From: Bacteroidales bacterium
Lineage (GTDB): Bacteria > Bacteroidota > Bacteroidia > Bacteroidales > Muribaculaceae
Assembly (NCBI GenBank): GCA_015061055.1
Contig: SUXH01000005.1
Span: 62,001 to 126,000, forward strand
Direction of reading: 5' to 3'
Length of the DNA: 64,000 nucleotides
This document shows, one piece after another, positions 54,360 through 62,993 of the stretch. Both the position numbers and the translations under genes were made by a program. Under the pieces are notes generated by a model. It searched no databases, had not been told where the DNA came from, and saw only the letters and a list, made by a program, of their open reading frames with translations. The stretch's first letter is position 1, and each line of letters starts with the position of its first letter.

Positions 54360-55490
54360 ATGCTAAGTTTTATAACCGAGAATGTCTGGAATCCTTGGTC
54401 TTATTCTGATGTTAGAGAATATGAACAACATGGTTCTCAAAGAGACAAAATACACTATAATTCAGTTTATAATTCTCGAATCATCCTATCTGAGAAAAAT
54501 GTATTTCAATGTAGTATACGAGTAAATTCTGAAAAATACAAGAACTTTTATTTGATTGCAATTGCACGCAAAATGTTCTATTTTTCTATTTACATACCTC
54601 AGTTAGATATTATAAAAAAGCATAGTAATGATGAATTTATTAAAAAATGTATTTCCAAGACTTGTTTTATAAATAATTTCATCAATAACTCCACTACATC
54701 ACCAAGTTTGAATGATGATATTGTATATGTTGGTGGTAATACCTTAATGGTTAAGGTAAAAGCACAAATTGAAGATTTTTTATTTCCCAAAAGAGGTGAA
54801 ATTAGTAATGAGTTAATCATACAACAATATAAAGTACTTAACAATATATACGCAAATGTTGTAGGCGAGTATGAAAAAATATGTTCTTTAATTGAATCAT
54901 ATAATGACAAACTCAACCAACAAATAGAAAAAGAACAAGAAGCGATAAAAAAAATGCTAGTTAGAAAAGGTGTACGCATTGCTGCTTCTGTAGGCATTGC
55001 TGCTTTGACTGGTATTTATGTTGATCTTGATACTATTCTTGGGTTTGAAGATTTAGCAGATTTAGCAGATGTAATAGATGCATCTAATTTTTCTTTTGAT
55101 ACTGATATAGATTATATTGATTGGGAAACTGAACCTGATTTAATATTATCTGAAAATGATTTTACTCCTGAAGCATATGCAGGTTTAGAGGACCAATATA
55201 ATGTATCATTTGGGTCAAGATATGACCATATCAATTCTATTTATGACCCCGAAATATCATCAGCTGAGGATAAACTTATTTCTGATTTAGATAGGATTCG
55301 TGAAGATGGTGCTTATCCATGGGAGAGTGCAGAGCAAACATTAGAAAGAGATAAACGAGATATTGAATATTTGAATAATTGTAAAGCTGATGCTATGCGA
55401 CAAGCTGATATAAATCAAGCTAAACAAGATTATTGGAATAGCATAACAAATTACACAAAAGAACAAATGGGTAAAAAAATACATGGATAA
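54360..55490 (+). CDS. Hypothetical protein with coiled coil, hydrophobic segment and acidic C-terminal part
   Basis: The protein has about 376 residues. The N-terminal 150 residues are globular. A charged coiled coil follows (about 185-215, QQIEKEQEAIKKMLVRKG), then a hydrophobic segment (about 218-236, IAASVGIAALTGIYVDL). After that comes a strongly acidic region (about 240-290) and a helical charged tail. The start at 54360 (MLSFITENVW) is chosen because the longer frame would overlap the upstream gene. No family is recognised. The layout of coiled coil, short hydrophobic segment and charged tail recalls effector or partner proteins of conflict loci, but only loosely. It ends at a clear hairpin. 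Confidence 0.65.
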   Translation: MLSFITENVWNPWSYSDVREYEQHGSQRDKIHYNSVYNSRIILSEKNVFQCSIRVNSEKYKNFYLIAIARKMFYFSIYIPQLDIIKKHSNDEFIKKCISKTCFINNFINNSTTSPSLNDDIVYVGGNTLMVKVKAQIEDFLFPKRGEISNELIIQQYKVLNNIYANVVGEYEKICSLIESYNDKLNQQIEKEQEAIKKMLVRKGVRIAASVGIAALTGIYVDLDTILGFEDLADLADVIDASNFSFDTDIDYIDWETEPDLILSENDFTPEAYAGLEDQYNVSFGSRYDHINSIYDPEISSAEDKLISDLDRIREDGAYPWESAEQTLERDKRDIEYLNNCKADAMRQADINQAKQDYWNSITNYTKEQMGKKIHG

Positions 55491-55529
55491 TAGAATGTTC
55501 TAAATAAAACTCTGTCTTTTACTCATAGA

Positions 55530-55570
55530 GAATGTTATCGTACGTTTGTCGTATAGTAACATTCTTTTTT
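55530..55570 (+). terminator. Terminator after the orphan gene pair
   Basis: A 9-bp stem (55530-55538 with 55556-55564, GAATGTTAT arm with one G-U pair) is followed by TTTTTT. Confidence 0.7.
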
Positions 55571-55675
55571 ATGGTAACAAAAACAATTAATCTCATTGTG
55601 CCTCGTGATTGGCACGAACTTGATGATAATATTTCACTATTGATAAAAATGATTCAAAAATTTTGGTGTGAGTAA
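55571..55675 (+). pseudogene. Short fragment of a conserved Bacteroidales gene
   Basis: A 34-codon frame, MVTKTINLIVPRDWHELDDN at its start, looks like the N-terminus of a longer conserved protein whose frame breaks off after residue 34. It follows a terminator directly and precedes a broken toxin gene, so it fits a decayed accessory region. The identification is from memory of similar N-termini and is weak. Confidence 0.35.
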
Positions 55676-55712
55676 ACTTTTTAGTTAACTTTATCGTTGT
55701 GGAAATGAAATC

Positions 55713-55853
55713 ATGGCTAAACGAGAAATAAAATTCTATAAACATTATTTCAATGAGTTCTATGTGGCTCAAACCGAGAATATTTTGAATCTAAAGAATC
55801 AAAAGGCTAAGTGTTATGGAAGAAAACAAAAAAGAAGCTCTTATGAATTGTAG
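55713..55853 (+). pseudogene. RelE/HigB-like toxin gene with internal deletion
   Basis: A 46-codon frame begins MAKREIKFYKHYFNEFYVAQ, which resembles the N-terminus of RelE/ParE-superfamily toxins (normally about 105-115 residues). It then passes at once into NLKNQKAK and ends in a tail overlapping the antitoxin gene. The whole catalytic middle appears to be missing, consistent with an in-frame internal deletion. The antitoxin gene, which begins inside the 3' end, is intact. Non-functional as a toxin by this reading. Confidence 0.6.
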
Positions 55854-56127
55854 CAATCTTGAAGAATTGCTCAATGTTGAATTTGGCGAGGTTGGTACAG
55901 CTTCTCGTGAAGAGTTTGATAAAGAAACAGAGGCTTTCTGTCTTGCTCAAACACTTAGAGAAGAACGCAAGCGTGCAGGACTTACGCAACAAGAACTTGC
56001 CGAAAAAATAGGTACAAAAAAGACTTATATTTCTCGTCTCGAGAATGGTAAAGCTGATATTCAATTAGGTACTCTTTTTCGTATCTTTGAGGGCTTAGGT
56101 CGTCGCGTAAGTTTGACTATTCTTTAA
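55816..56127 (+). CDS. XRE-family antitoxin (HigA-like)
   Basis: The 103-residue protein has an N-terminal part rich in acidic residues and a helix-turn-helix of the XRE/Cro type at about 45-100 (LREERKRAGLTQQELAEKIG, then KKTYISRLENGKA). This is the usual HigA-like layout, with the antitoxin downstream of and overlapping its toxin. Here the toxin is reduced to a stub, so the protein may persist as an autonomous repressor or as an antidote against related toxins elsewhere. Confidence 0.88.
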   Translation: MEENKKEALMNCSNLEELLNVEFGEVGTASREEFDKETEAFCLAQTLREERKRAGLTQQELAEKIGTKKTYISRLENGKADIQLGTLFRIFEGLGRRVSLTIL

Positions 56128-56157
56128 TATAGAAGATTGTTGGTGTCTGATAAAAAT

Positions 56158-56200
56158 TAAGAAGCCGCCTTTGGGTAATAACCCTGAAGGTGGCTTCTTA
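56158..56200. terminator. Bidirectional terminator between antitoxin gene and korB
   Basis: A 14-bp stem with one G-U pair (56158-56171 with 56187-56200) continues into an inner GGGT/ACCC pairing (56173-56176 with 56181-56184). The pair sits in the 100-bp gap between convergent genes. Confidence 0.75.
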
Positions 56201-56227
56201 CTAATATTATTATGAGAACAGTTGCTT

Positions 56228-57244
56228 TTATTTAACTTCCCAAGTTTCGCCTGCAAGAAGCATATCGCGCAAGCAAGTAAAGCCTTTCTTTCCTTGTACT
56301 TCGGTAACTTGTTTTTCAACTTCTTGGTCGTAAACCGGAGCTTCAACATCGCGAATAACACCGATAGCAAGAGGAAGCTCGTGGCCGTCCATCATAGCTA
56401 ATTGTTGGTGTAGGAAGTTGCTTTGGCAATGAGCGTCGTGAACAAGCACGTCGTCGATAGTGTAACCATCTTTGCCAATTTCAACAGCTTTCAAAGTGAA
56501 TCCGTCTTGAACGATACCCTTATTCATTTCCTTACCGAAAATCATCTTTTCGCCATGTACAAGGTGGATAGTGCGGTCGGCACGATTTTCCTTGTCGGTG
56601 ATGAAGTTGTGGATACCATGGTTGAAGATAACACAGTTTTGAAGCATTTCAACTACCGAACAACCTTTGTGGCGTGCAGCAGCAACCATTACTTCTTGAG
56701 AAATCTTCAATTCAACGTCGATACCACGAGCGAAGAATGTACCACGAGCGCCAAATACAAGTTCTGCCGGGATAAATGGATCTTCGGTAGTTCCGTAAGG
56801 AGCCGATTTACAAACGAATCCGCGGTCGCTTGTAGGAGAGTATTGTCCCTTAGTCAAGCCGTAAATCTTATTGTTGAGAAGAAGCACGTTAAGGTCGACG
56901 TTGCGGCGTACTTCGTGAATAAAGTGGTTACCACCGATAGCAAGACCATCGCCGTCGCCACACACTTGCCAAACAGTCATCTTAGGGTTGGCAGTCTTGA
57001 AACCGGTAGCGATAGCACCACCACGACCATGAATAGTGTGGAATCCGTAAGTGTTCATATAATAAGGTAGGCGAGAGCTACAACCGATACCTGAGATAAC
57101 AGCTGTCATATGTGGAGCCACACCTACTTCGGCCATAGCCTTGTGTAGTACTGCTAAGATAGCGTGGTCGCCACAACCGGGACACCAACGTACGTATTGG
57201 TCACTCTTAAAATCAGCGTTGGTATATTTCTTATTTTCTTCCAT
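56228..57244 (-). CDS. korB: 2-oxoacid:ferredoxin oxidoreductase, beta subunit
   Basis: The 338-residue subunit binds TPP and a [4Fe-4S] cluster. It shows WCPGCGDHA near residue 20, GIGCSSR near 52, the TPP motif VCGDGDGLAIGGNH and the following LLNNKIYGLTKGQYSPTS, and a fourth Cys at about 200 (MLQNCVIFNHG). With KorA it makes succinyl-CoA, or another acyl-CoA, from a 2-oxoacid with reduction of ferredoxin; it can run reductively for carbon fixation. It lies 5 bp downstream of korA. Confidence 0.95.
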   Translation of the reverse strand: MEENKKYTNADFKSDQYVRWCPGCGDHAILAVLHKAMAEVGVAPHMTAVISGIGCSSRLPYYMNTYGFHTIHGRGGAIATGFKTANPKMTVWQVCGDGDGLAIGGNHFIHEVRRNVDLNVLLLNNKIYGLTKGQYSPTSDRGFVCKSAPYGTTEDPFIPAELVFGARGTFFARGIDVELKISQEVMVAAARHKGCSVVEMLQNCVIFNHGIHNFITDKENRADRTIHLVHGEKMIFGKEMNKGIVQDGFTLKAVEIGKDGYTIDDVLVHDAHCQSNFLHQQLAMMDGHELPLAIGVIRDVEAPVYDQEVEKQVTEVQGKKGFTCLRDMLLAGETWEVK

Positions 57245-57249
57245 AATGA

Positions 57250-59097
57250 TTAACCCTCCATAATTTTAGTTAGACCTTCTACGATTTCTTGTACCAAGAA
57301 AGGTTGTCCTTGAACCTTATTGATACGTTTGATGTTCACCATTGGGAATTTAGATTGCAAGAAGTCGGCAAATTGTCCGTTGTTCAATTCGGCAACTACT
57401 ACGTTCTTGTATTTCTTGATAACTTCTTCAGAGTTGGCAGGAAGAGGATTGATGTAACGGAAGTGAGCGAAAGCAACAGGCTTGCCGGCAGCGTTCAATT
57501 CTTCAACTGCAGTGTAAAGGTGACCATAAGTACCACCCCAACCGATAAGTAATGTATCAGCATCGGCGTTACCTTGGATTTGTTGAGCAGGAATATTGTT
57601 AGCGATCTTGTTGACCTTTTCTTGACGAGTAGCCACCATCTTTTCGTGGTTAGCCGGGTCAGTAGAGATAGCGCTTGTGTTGTAATCCTTTTCAAGACCA
57701 CCTAAGCGGTGCATAAATCCTTCGGTTCCGGGAACAGCCCAATAGCGTACGAGAGTTTCTTCGTTGCGCTTGTAAGGTTTCCATCCTTGTTCAAGCATTT
57801 CAGGCTTAACAAAGTTTGGCTTGATAGCAGGATATTCGTTGGCTTCAGGGATGCGCCAAGCTGAAGAACCATTAGCGATGAAACCATCGGTAAGAAGGAT
57901 AACAGGGGTCATATGTTCGACTGCGATGCGGGCAGCTTCAAATGCCATATCGAAACAATCGGTAGGCGATGCAGCAGCCACAACAGCGAGAGGCGATTCT
58001 CCGTTACGTCCGTATAGACATTGCATTAGGTCGGTTTGTTCAGTCTTAGTGGGCAGACCGGTAGACGGACCACCACGTTGAACGTCAATGATAACAAGAG
58101 GAAGCTCTGCCATCACAGCAAGCCCCATAGCTTCACCCTTAAGAGCGATACCGGGACCGGAAGTGCTTGTGGCAGCAAGGTTGCCGGCGAATGAAGCACC
58201 GATAGCCGAGCATATACCGGCGATTTCGTCTTCCATTTGACAAGCCTTTACGCCAAGGTCTTTACGTTTAGCAAGTTCGTGAAGAACATCGGTTGCCGGA
58301 GTGATGGGGTAACTACCAAGGAAAAGAGGCAGATTGGCCTTTTCGGCAGCCATGATAAGTCCCCACGCAGTAGCAGTATTACCATTTACGTCGGTGTAAA
58401 CACCCGGACGAATGTCGTCGGTTTCGATGCGATAAGTAGAAACCGATGCGTGTATGTTGTTACCATAGTCGTAACCTGCACGAATCACCTTAGCATTAGC
58501 TTCGGCAATAGCAGGCTTTTTAGCAAATTTATTTTCGATGAATTTGATGGCATTTTCAAGTGGGCGATCAAATAACCAGCACACAAGACCAAGTGCAAAC
58601 ATATTCTTACACTTAGTAATCGATTTCAAATCCATTCCGCTATCGGCAAGAGCTGCTTTTACCATAGAAGTCATAGGGACTTCCACAATTTGTGCCTTAA
58701 GTCCGATTTCGGTGTAAGGGTCGTCGGTTGTGAAAAGAGCTTTTTCAAGGTCGGATTTCTTGAAGCAGTCGATGTCTACGATAGCTACACCACCTTCTTT
58801 TAGGAACTTGACGTTTTGTTTTAGAGCAGCAGGGTTCATAGATACAAGCACGTCAGCCTTGTCGCCAGGAGTGTGTACTCCCTTACCGATGCTTACTTGG
58901 AATCCCGAAACGCCACTTAGGGTGCCTTGAGGAGCACGCACTTCGGCAGGATAGTCAGGGAAAGTAGAAATTTGGTTTCCGATACCGGCTGATACATTGG
59001 AGAAAATGTTTCCTGCCAATTGCATTCCGTCGCCAGAGTCGCCAGAGAAACGCACTACAACTTTCTCTAACATTTTTACATTGGTTTTTTCTAACAT
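57250..59097 (-). CDS. korA: 2-oxoacid:ferredoxin oxidoreductase, gamma-alpha fused subunit
   Basis: The 615-residue protein fuses an N-terminal gamma domain (about 10-190, VVVRFSGDSGDGMQLAGNIF) to an alpha domain (about 220-600, FLGSYPITPATDVLHELAK, then QMEDEIAGICSAIGASFAG). The substrate-side TSTSGPGIALKGEAMGLA block is clear. The substrate is most likely 2-oxoglutarate, from the usual Bacteroidales pairing. The longer start (MLEKTNVK) is kept because family members have about that many residues before VVVRFSG. The TAACTTTG element upstream would drive the korAB operon. Confidence 0.95.
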   Translation of the reverse strand: MLEKTNVKMLEKVVVRFSGDSGDGMQLAGNIFSNVSAGIGNQISTFPDYPAEVRAPQGTLSGVSGFQVSIGKGVHTPGDKADVLVSMNPAALKQNVKFLKEGGVAIVDIDCFKKSDLEKALFTTDDPYTEIGLKAQIVEVPMTSMVKAALADSGMDLKSITKCKNMFALGLVCWLFDRPLENAIKFIENKFAKKPAIAEANAKVIRAGYDYGNNIHASVSTYRIETDDIRPGVYTDVNGNTATAWGLIMAAEKANLPLFLGSYPITPATDVLHELAKRKDLGVKACQMEDEIAGICSAIGASFAGNLAATSTSGPGIALKGEAMGLAVMAELPLVIIDVQRGGPSTGLPTKTEQTDLMQCLYGRNGESPLAVVAAASPTDCFDMAFEAARIAVEHMTPVILLTDGFIANGSSAWRIPEANEYPAIKPNFVKPEMLEQGWKPYKRNEETLVRYWAVPGTEGFMHRLGGLEKDYNTSAISTDPANHEKMVATRQEKVNKIANNIPAQQIQGNADADTLLIGWGGTYGHLYTAVEELNAAGKPVAFAHFRYINPLPANSEEVIKKYKNVVVAELNNGQFADFLQSKFPMVNIKRINKVQGQPFLVQEIVEGLTKIMEG

Positions 59098-59179
59098 AAT
59101 GTAATAGTTAATTAAATGCAGTTAGTTGTTATATCGTTATTTTGTTTAAGGCTTAATAAATGATGTCTTAAAGTCTTTA

Positions 59180-59187
59180 CAAAGTTA
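59180..59187 (-). promoter_or_regulatory. -7 promoter element of korAB
   Basis: The minus strand reads TAACTTTG (TAnnTTTG), 82 bp before the korA ATG. Confidence 0.45.
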
Positions 59188-59263
59188 ATTGATATTGTTT
59201 TGAAAAGGAAATTTTTTTGAGAAAAAATCTTTTCAATAAAGATTAAAAGATGATAGTAGCTTG

Positions 59264-60835
59264 TCAGCCTTGCCCTTGTGATTTTGGCGTAATAGGGGTG
59301 TTTGTTGGATTATGTGCTGTTGTTTTTAGGGTGCGACGGAACATTTTACCGCTATCGGTGGTGATATAGATCACGTTGTCGTACATTGCCATTTGTGTGA
59401 TAATACCTTCGGGTGAGGGCAATATTGCTCGTACGCGGCCGTTTTGGTCGGCAATCTGTATGCCTGATTCGGTGGCAATGTAAAGGTTGCCGAGAGTGTC
59501 GAAGAAGGGGCTGTGTCCTTCGGATTGTGTGCGGTTGGCGGTGTTGTGCAACCAATAAAATTGCTCGCCGTTGCTAATAGTGCCGTCTTCGTTTATGGTG
59601 TAAGCAATCAGCCAATTGGAATGCTTCTCGGTTTGAATGAGAAGAGTTGCATCGGGGTAGATTGCTATTTCGTTGCCACAGTTGTCGAGTGTGTTGAGTT
59701 TTATGGATTTCTCGTCAGGTCGTTTCAGGTAGATTTCGCCATTGTCGTTCACTCCGTAGATGTTTCCGTTATGCAGAGTGATTGAGTTGGTGATGTTCAA
59801 TTTTTTTGCGAATGCTGATTGTGCTGAATTGTGTGAATATATGGTGCTGTGTTGTGTGGGGTTGATTTCTTCCCAAGTAAGGCTGTCGACGAGTACTGTG
59901 GAAAGCATATTGTTGAGGCTTTTCCCTGCTTTCGGAGCATTAGGATGACCTCGCCACAGCCAACGCATTGCGTCAGGAAACAATTTTGCTCCATGATAGA
60001 TGTTGTGTTTGCTACGATCCCATTTGTATGTGTATTCGTAGCCTGCAAAGTTGAGTGCCGCTTCGGTGAGCTTGTTGTACTCAAACCAATCGCCAAACAA
60101 TGGGTTCCATGCATCGTATTCACCATCGTGTAGGAATATGCGTAATGGTTTTGGTTCTGTTTTGCGTATCAGGGTGGGAATGGTGTGTCCCCCTCGCATC
60201 GACACGAAAGTGCCTACGGTGCAATATACGCGACTGAACAAGTCGGGGCGAGACCAAGCAGCAACAAATGAACATATACCGCCACTGCTGGCCCCTGTTA
60301 TGGCGTGGTCGGAAGCTTCTTTTGATATTTTGAGTTTTCTTCCATCTTCGAGTGTTATGTTTTCTACCATAGGAAGGACTTCGGTTTCGAGGAATCGAGC
60401 AAAAGTGCCGTCGATGCGGTCGAACTCGTTGCTACGATTATATCTCACAACATTACCCTCCTTATTATAGATTACACCCGGATTGACAAATACACCTATT
60501 GTTACCGGCATTTCACCTGTGAAGATAAGATTGTCCATAACGGTGGTCATACCATAATATACAGCACCATCGAGGCACACGAGCAGACATGCGGGACGGT
60601 GGCCGTCATATTGCTTGGGTATATAAATTTGGATAGTGCGTGTTGTCCCCGGATATATTTGAGAATTATTCAGAGTTCGTTCAATGACGATTCCTCTTGA
60701 AGACTCGGGGCGAGTTTCTCTAGCTGGGTCGTCGGGATAAGATGCGTTCTGTGCTTGTTGCGCTACAGCCTGGATAGATAAAAGTAATATTGTTGCGAGT
60801 AGAATGATTCGGTTGTAAAAATGTAAGGTTTTCAT
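59264..60835 (-). CDS. Exported CE1-like esterase joined to a beta-propeller-like region
   Basis: The 523-residue protein has a signal peptide cut near QAVAQQ. Residues about 45-310 resemble an enterochelin-esterase/feruloyl-esterase (CE1-like) alpha/beta hydrolase. The nucleophile elbow is GASSGG (Ser183), with LHDGEYDAWN and SKHNIYHGAKL as likely Asp and His regions. Residues about 340-505 form repeated short strands (NGNIYGVNDNGEIYL, LGNLYIATESGIQIAD, DNVIYITTDSGKMF) like an SMP-30/gluconolactonase-type propeller. The arrangement suggests a periplasmic or surface esterase acting on plant-wall or siderophore esters. Substrate unknown. Single gene, with a TACCTTTG promoter. Confidence 0.8.
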   Translation of the reverse strand: MKTLHFYNRIILLATILLLSIQAVAQQAQNASYPDDPARETRPESSRGIVIERTLNNSQIYPGTTRTIQIYIPKQYDGHRPACLLVCLDGAVYYGMTTVMDNLIFTGEMPVTIGVFVNPGVIYNKEGNVVRYNRSNEFDRIDGTFARFLETEVLPMVENITLEDGRKLKISKEASDHAITGASSGGICSFVAAWSRPDLFSRVYCTVGTFVSMRGGHTIPTLIRKTEPKPLRIFLHDGEYDAWNPLFGDWFEYNKLTEAALNFAGYEYTYKWDRSKHNIYHGAKLFPDAMRWLWRGHPNAPKAGKSLNNMLSTVLVDSLTWEEINPTQHSTIYSHNSAQSAFAKKLNITNSITLHNGNIYGVNDNGEIYLKRPDEKSIKLNTLDNCGNEIAIYPDATLLIQTEKHSNWLIAYTINEDGTISNGEQFYWLHNTANRTQSEGHSPFFDTLGNLYIATESGIQIADQNGRVRAILPSPEGIITQMAMYDNVIYITTDSGKMFRRTLKTTAHNPTNTPITPKSQGQG

Positions 60836-61252
60836 ATAATATATGTGTATGATTTTAATGATGTTTCAAAGGTAATGTTTTTTCTTTAATTAGAAAGAGT
60901 TTGAGAAACGTAATTTTGTGAAGTAAAGGCATATACTGTGCATAATTAACAAAATTAACAGATTAGTATTTAACAAATTAAGTAAGTGTGTGAAGGGGTA
61001 TAAGGTGAATTGTATGGTGGGTAAGAAATATGTTTTATAACATCCAATACGGAAATTTTTCTGCAAAGAATAGTTCAAATTGTCAAGATTTTTCTTAAAA
61101 AATGTAAATTAGGCTGTGTTTTTTGCACAAAATAGCATTTGGTGTGCAGTTTTTAAGAAAAACTATAAGCGATTTCTTTTTTATCTGAATTATAATTACT
61201 TACTTTGCACCGCAAAACAGAAATTATTTATAACAATTTAAAATTTATTATT
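60836..61252. other. AT-rich intergenic region between divergent genes
   Basis: This 417-bp stretch holds the minus-strand promoter of the esterase gene (60867-60874), a small hairpin AGTTTTT/AAAAACT at 61148-61164, and a near-consensus TACTTTG at 61201-61207 (one base short of TAnnTTTG) that may belong to acpP. No gene was seen. Confidence 0.5.
60867..60874 (-). promoter_or_regulatory. -7 promoter element of the esterase gene
   Basis: The minus strand reads TACCTTTG (TAnnTTTG), 31 bp before the ATG. Confidence 0.45.
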
Positions 61253-61486
61253 ATGTCTGAAATAGCAGAAAAAGTAACAGCGATAATTGTTGACAAACTT
61301 GGTGTTAACGAAACTGAAGTAAAGCCAGAAGCTACATTTGCACAAGATCTTGGTGCAGACTCACTTGATACAGTAGAATTGATTATGGAATTCGAAAAGG
61401 AATTCGGTCTACAAATTCCAGATGATCAAGCAGAAAAGATTGCAACTGTAGGTGACGCTATCGCTTATATCGAAGCTAATAAGTAA
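61253..61486 (+). CDS. acpP: Acyl carrier protein
   Basis: The 77-residue acidic four-helix protein has the phosphopantetheine attachment Ser37 in [11 protein letters not shown]. It carries growing chains in type II fatty-acid synthesis. The start at 61253 (MSEIAEK) is standard for the family; the frame upstream is leader sequence. fabF follows 37 bp downstream, the usual Bacteroidales pairing. Confidence 0.98.
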   Translation: MSEIAEKVTAIIVDKLGVNETEVKPEATFAQDLGADSLDTVELIMEFEKEFGLQIPDDQAEKIATVGDAIAYIEANK

Positions 61487-61523
61487 TCTTATTTAATATT
61501 CCTTTTATTCCAATATTACAAGT

Positions 61524-62789
61524 ATGGAATTAAAAAGAGTAGTAGTAACAGGTCTTGGTGCTATTACTCCACTTGGTAACAACGTAGCCACAACGTGGTC
61601 GAACGCTGTGAAAGGGGAGAGTGGCGCAGGTCCTATTACTCATTTTGACGCTTCTAAATTCAAGACACAATTTGCTTGCGAGGTAAAGGATTTCGATGCA
61701 TCAAAGTATTTTGATCGCAAGAAAGTACGTACGCTCGACCTATATGCGCAATATGCGTTGGTGGCAGCTAAGGAAGCAATAGAAGAATCGGGAATTGATG
61801 CAGAGAGCGTTGACCACGATAGAGTAGGCGTAATTTTCGCTGCAGGTATTGGAGGTCTTCACACATTTGAAGAAGAAGCCGGTTATTATGCATTGCATGG
61901 AGCGGAAATGGGACCAAAATACAACCCATTCTTTATCCCTAAAATGATTGCAGATATAGCCGCAGGGCACATCTCAATGGATTATGGATTCCGAGGTCCA
62001 AACTTTGGCGTGGTGTCGGCTTGTGCATCTTCTACAAATGCTATCATCGATGCGTTCAATTATATACGTCTTGGAATGGCTGATGCAATCGTAACCGGTG
62101 GTGCGGAAGCGGCTATCTACCCGGCAGGTGTAGGTGGATTCAATTCAATGCATGCATTGTCGACTCGAAACGATAACCCGTCAACAGCGTCTCGTCCGTT
62201 TAGTGCATCTCGTGATGGATTTGTGATGGGAGAAGGTTCGGCTTGTTTGATTCTTGAAGAACTTGAGCACGCAAAGGCTCGCGGTGCGAAAATTTATGCT
62301 GAAGTAGTGGGTGGCGGAATGAGTGCCGACGCACACCATATTACAGCAACTCACCCGGAAGGCTTGGGGGCAAAACTTGTGATGACCAATGCGCTAAAAG
62401 ACGCAGGCTTGGCACCGGAGGATGTTGATTATATCAATGTTCATGGAACATCAACCCCTGTAGGCGATATTGGCGAAGTGAAGGCAATTAAGGATGTGTT
62501 TGGTGATCACGCATATAAGATGAACATCAGTTCAACTAAGTCGATGACAGGACACTTACTTGGTGCTACAGGTGCGCTTGAAGCTCTATTCTGTGTGAAA
62601 ACAATTGAAAATGGAATAGTTCCTCCTACAATTAATCACGAAGAAGGAGACAACGATCCCGAAATCGATTACAACTTGAATTTCACCTTTGGCGAAGCTC
62701 AAAAGCGTGATGTGAAAGTGGCATTGTCAAATACATTCGGATTTGGCGGACACAATGCAAGTGTAATCGTAAAAAAATACGAAGAATAA
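61524..62789 (+). CDS. fabF: 3-oxoacyl-ACP synthase II
   Basis: The 421-residue condensing enzyme has catalytic Cys167 in VVSACASSTNA and active-site His residues in VHGTSTPVGD (near 310) and SMTGHLLGA (near 345). The glycine-rich C-terminal NTFGFGGHNAS closes the active site. It elongates malonyl-ACP with acyl-ACP. Operon with acpP, ended by a strong terminator. Confidence 0.98.
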   Translation: MELKRVVVTGLGAITPLGNNVATTWSNAVKGESGAGPITHFDASKFKTQFACEVKDFDASKYFDRKKVRTLDLYAQYALVAAKEAIEESGIDAESVDHDRVGVIFAAGIGGLHTFEEEAGYYALHGAEMGPKYNPFFIPKMIADIAAGHISMDYGFRGPNFGVVSACASSTNAIIDAFNYIRLGMADAIVTGGAEAAIYPAGVGGFNSMHALSTRNDNPSTASRPFSASRDGFVMGEGSACLILEELEHAKARGAKIYAEVVGGGMSADAHHITATHPEGLGAKLVMTNALKDAGLAPEDVDYINVHGTSTPVGDIGEVKAIKDVFGDHAYKMNISSTKSMTGHLLGATGALEALFCVKTIENGIVPPTINHEEGDNDPEIDYNLNFTFGEAQKRDVKVALSNTFGFGGHNASVIVKKYEE

Positions 62790-62833
62790 GTAGAAAGCTC
62801 TCTGAGAGCCGAACTTAAATGATATTTTGAATG

Positions 62834-62870
62834 GCAGTGATACCGATTTGAAGGTATCACTGCTTTTTTT
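62834..62870 (+). terminator. Intrinsic terminator after acpP-fabF
   Basis: An 11-bp perfect stem GCAGTGATACC/GGTATCACTGC (62834-62844 with 62853-62863) is followed by eight T residues. Confidence 0.92.
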
Positions 62871-62897
62871 TAGGATATTTTTTAAAAAGAATAATAA

Positions 62898-62931
62898 TTT
62901 GTGCTTTTTTGGAAATTTTTATATATTTTTG
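62898..62931 (+). promoter_or_regulatory. Promoter (-33/-7) of the TolB-like gene
   Basis: TTTG at 62898-62901 and TATTTTTG at 62924-62931 lie 22 bp apart, a good match to the Bacteroidetes consensus. The ATG is 62 bp further on. Confidence 0.6.
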
Positions 62932-62993
62932 TAAAGACTAATGTGCAAAAAAATAAACCATATAAAATTATTAAATCAAAAACTTTAAAGTAT

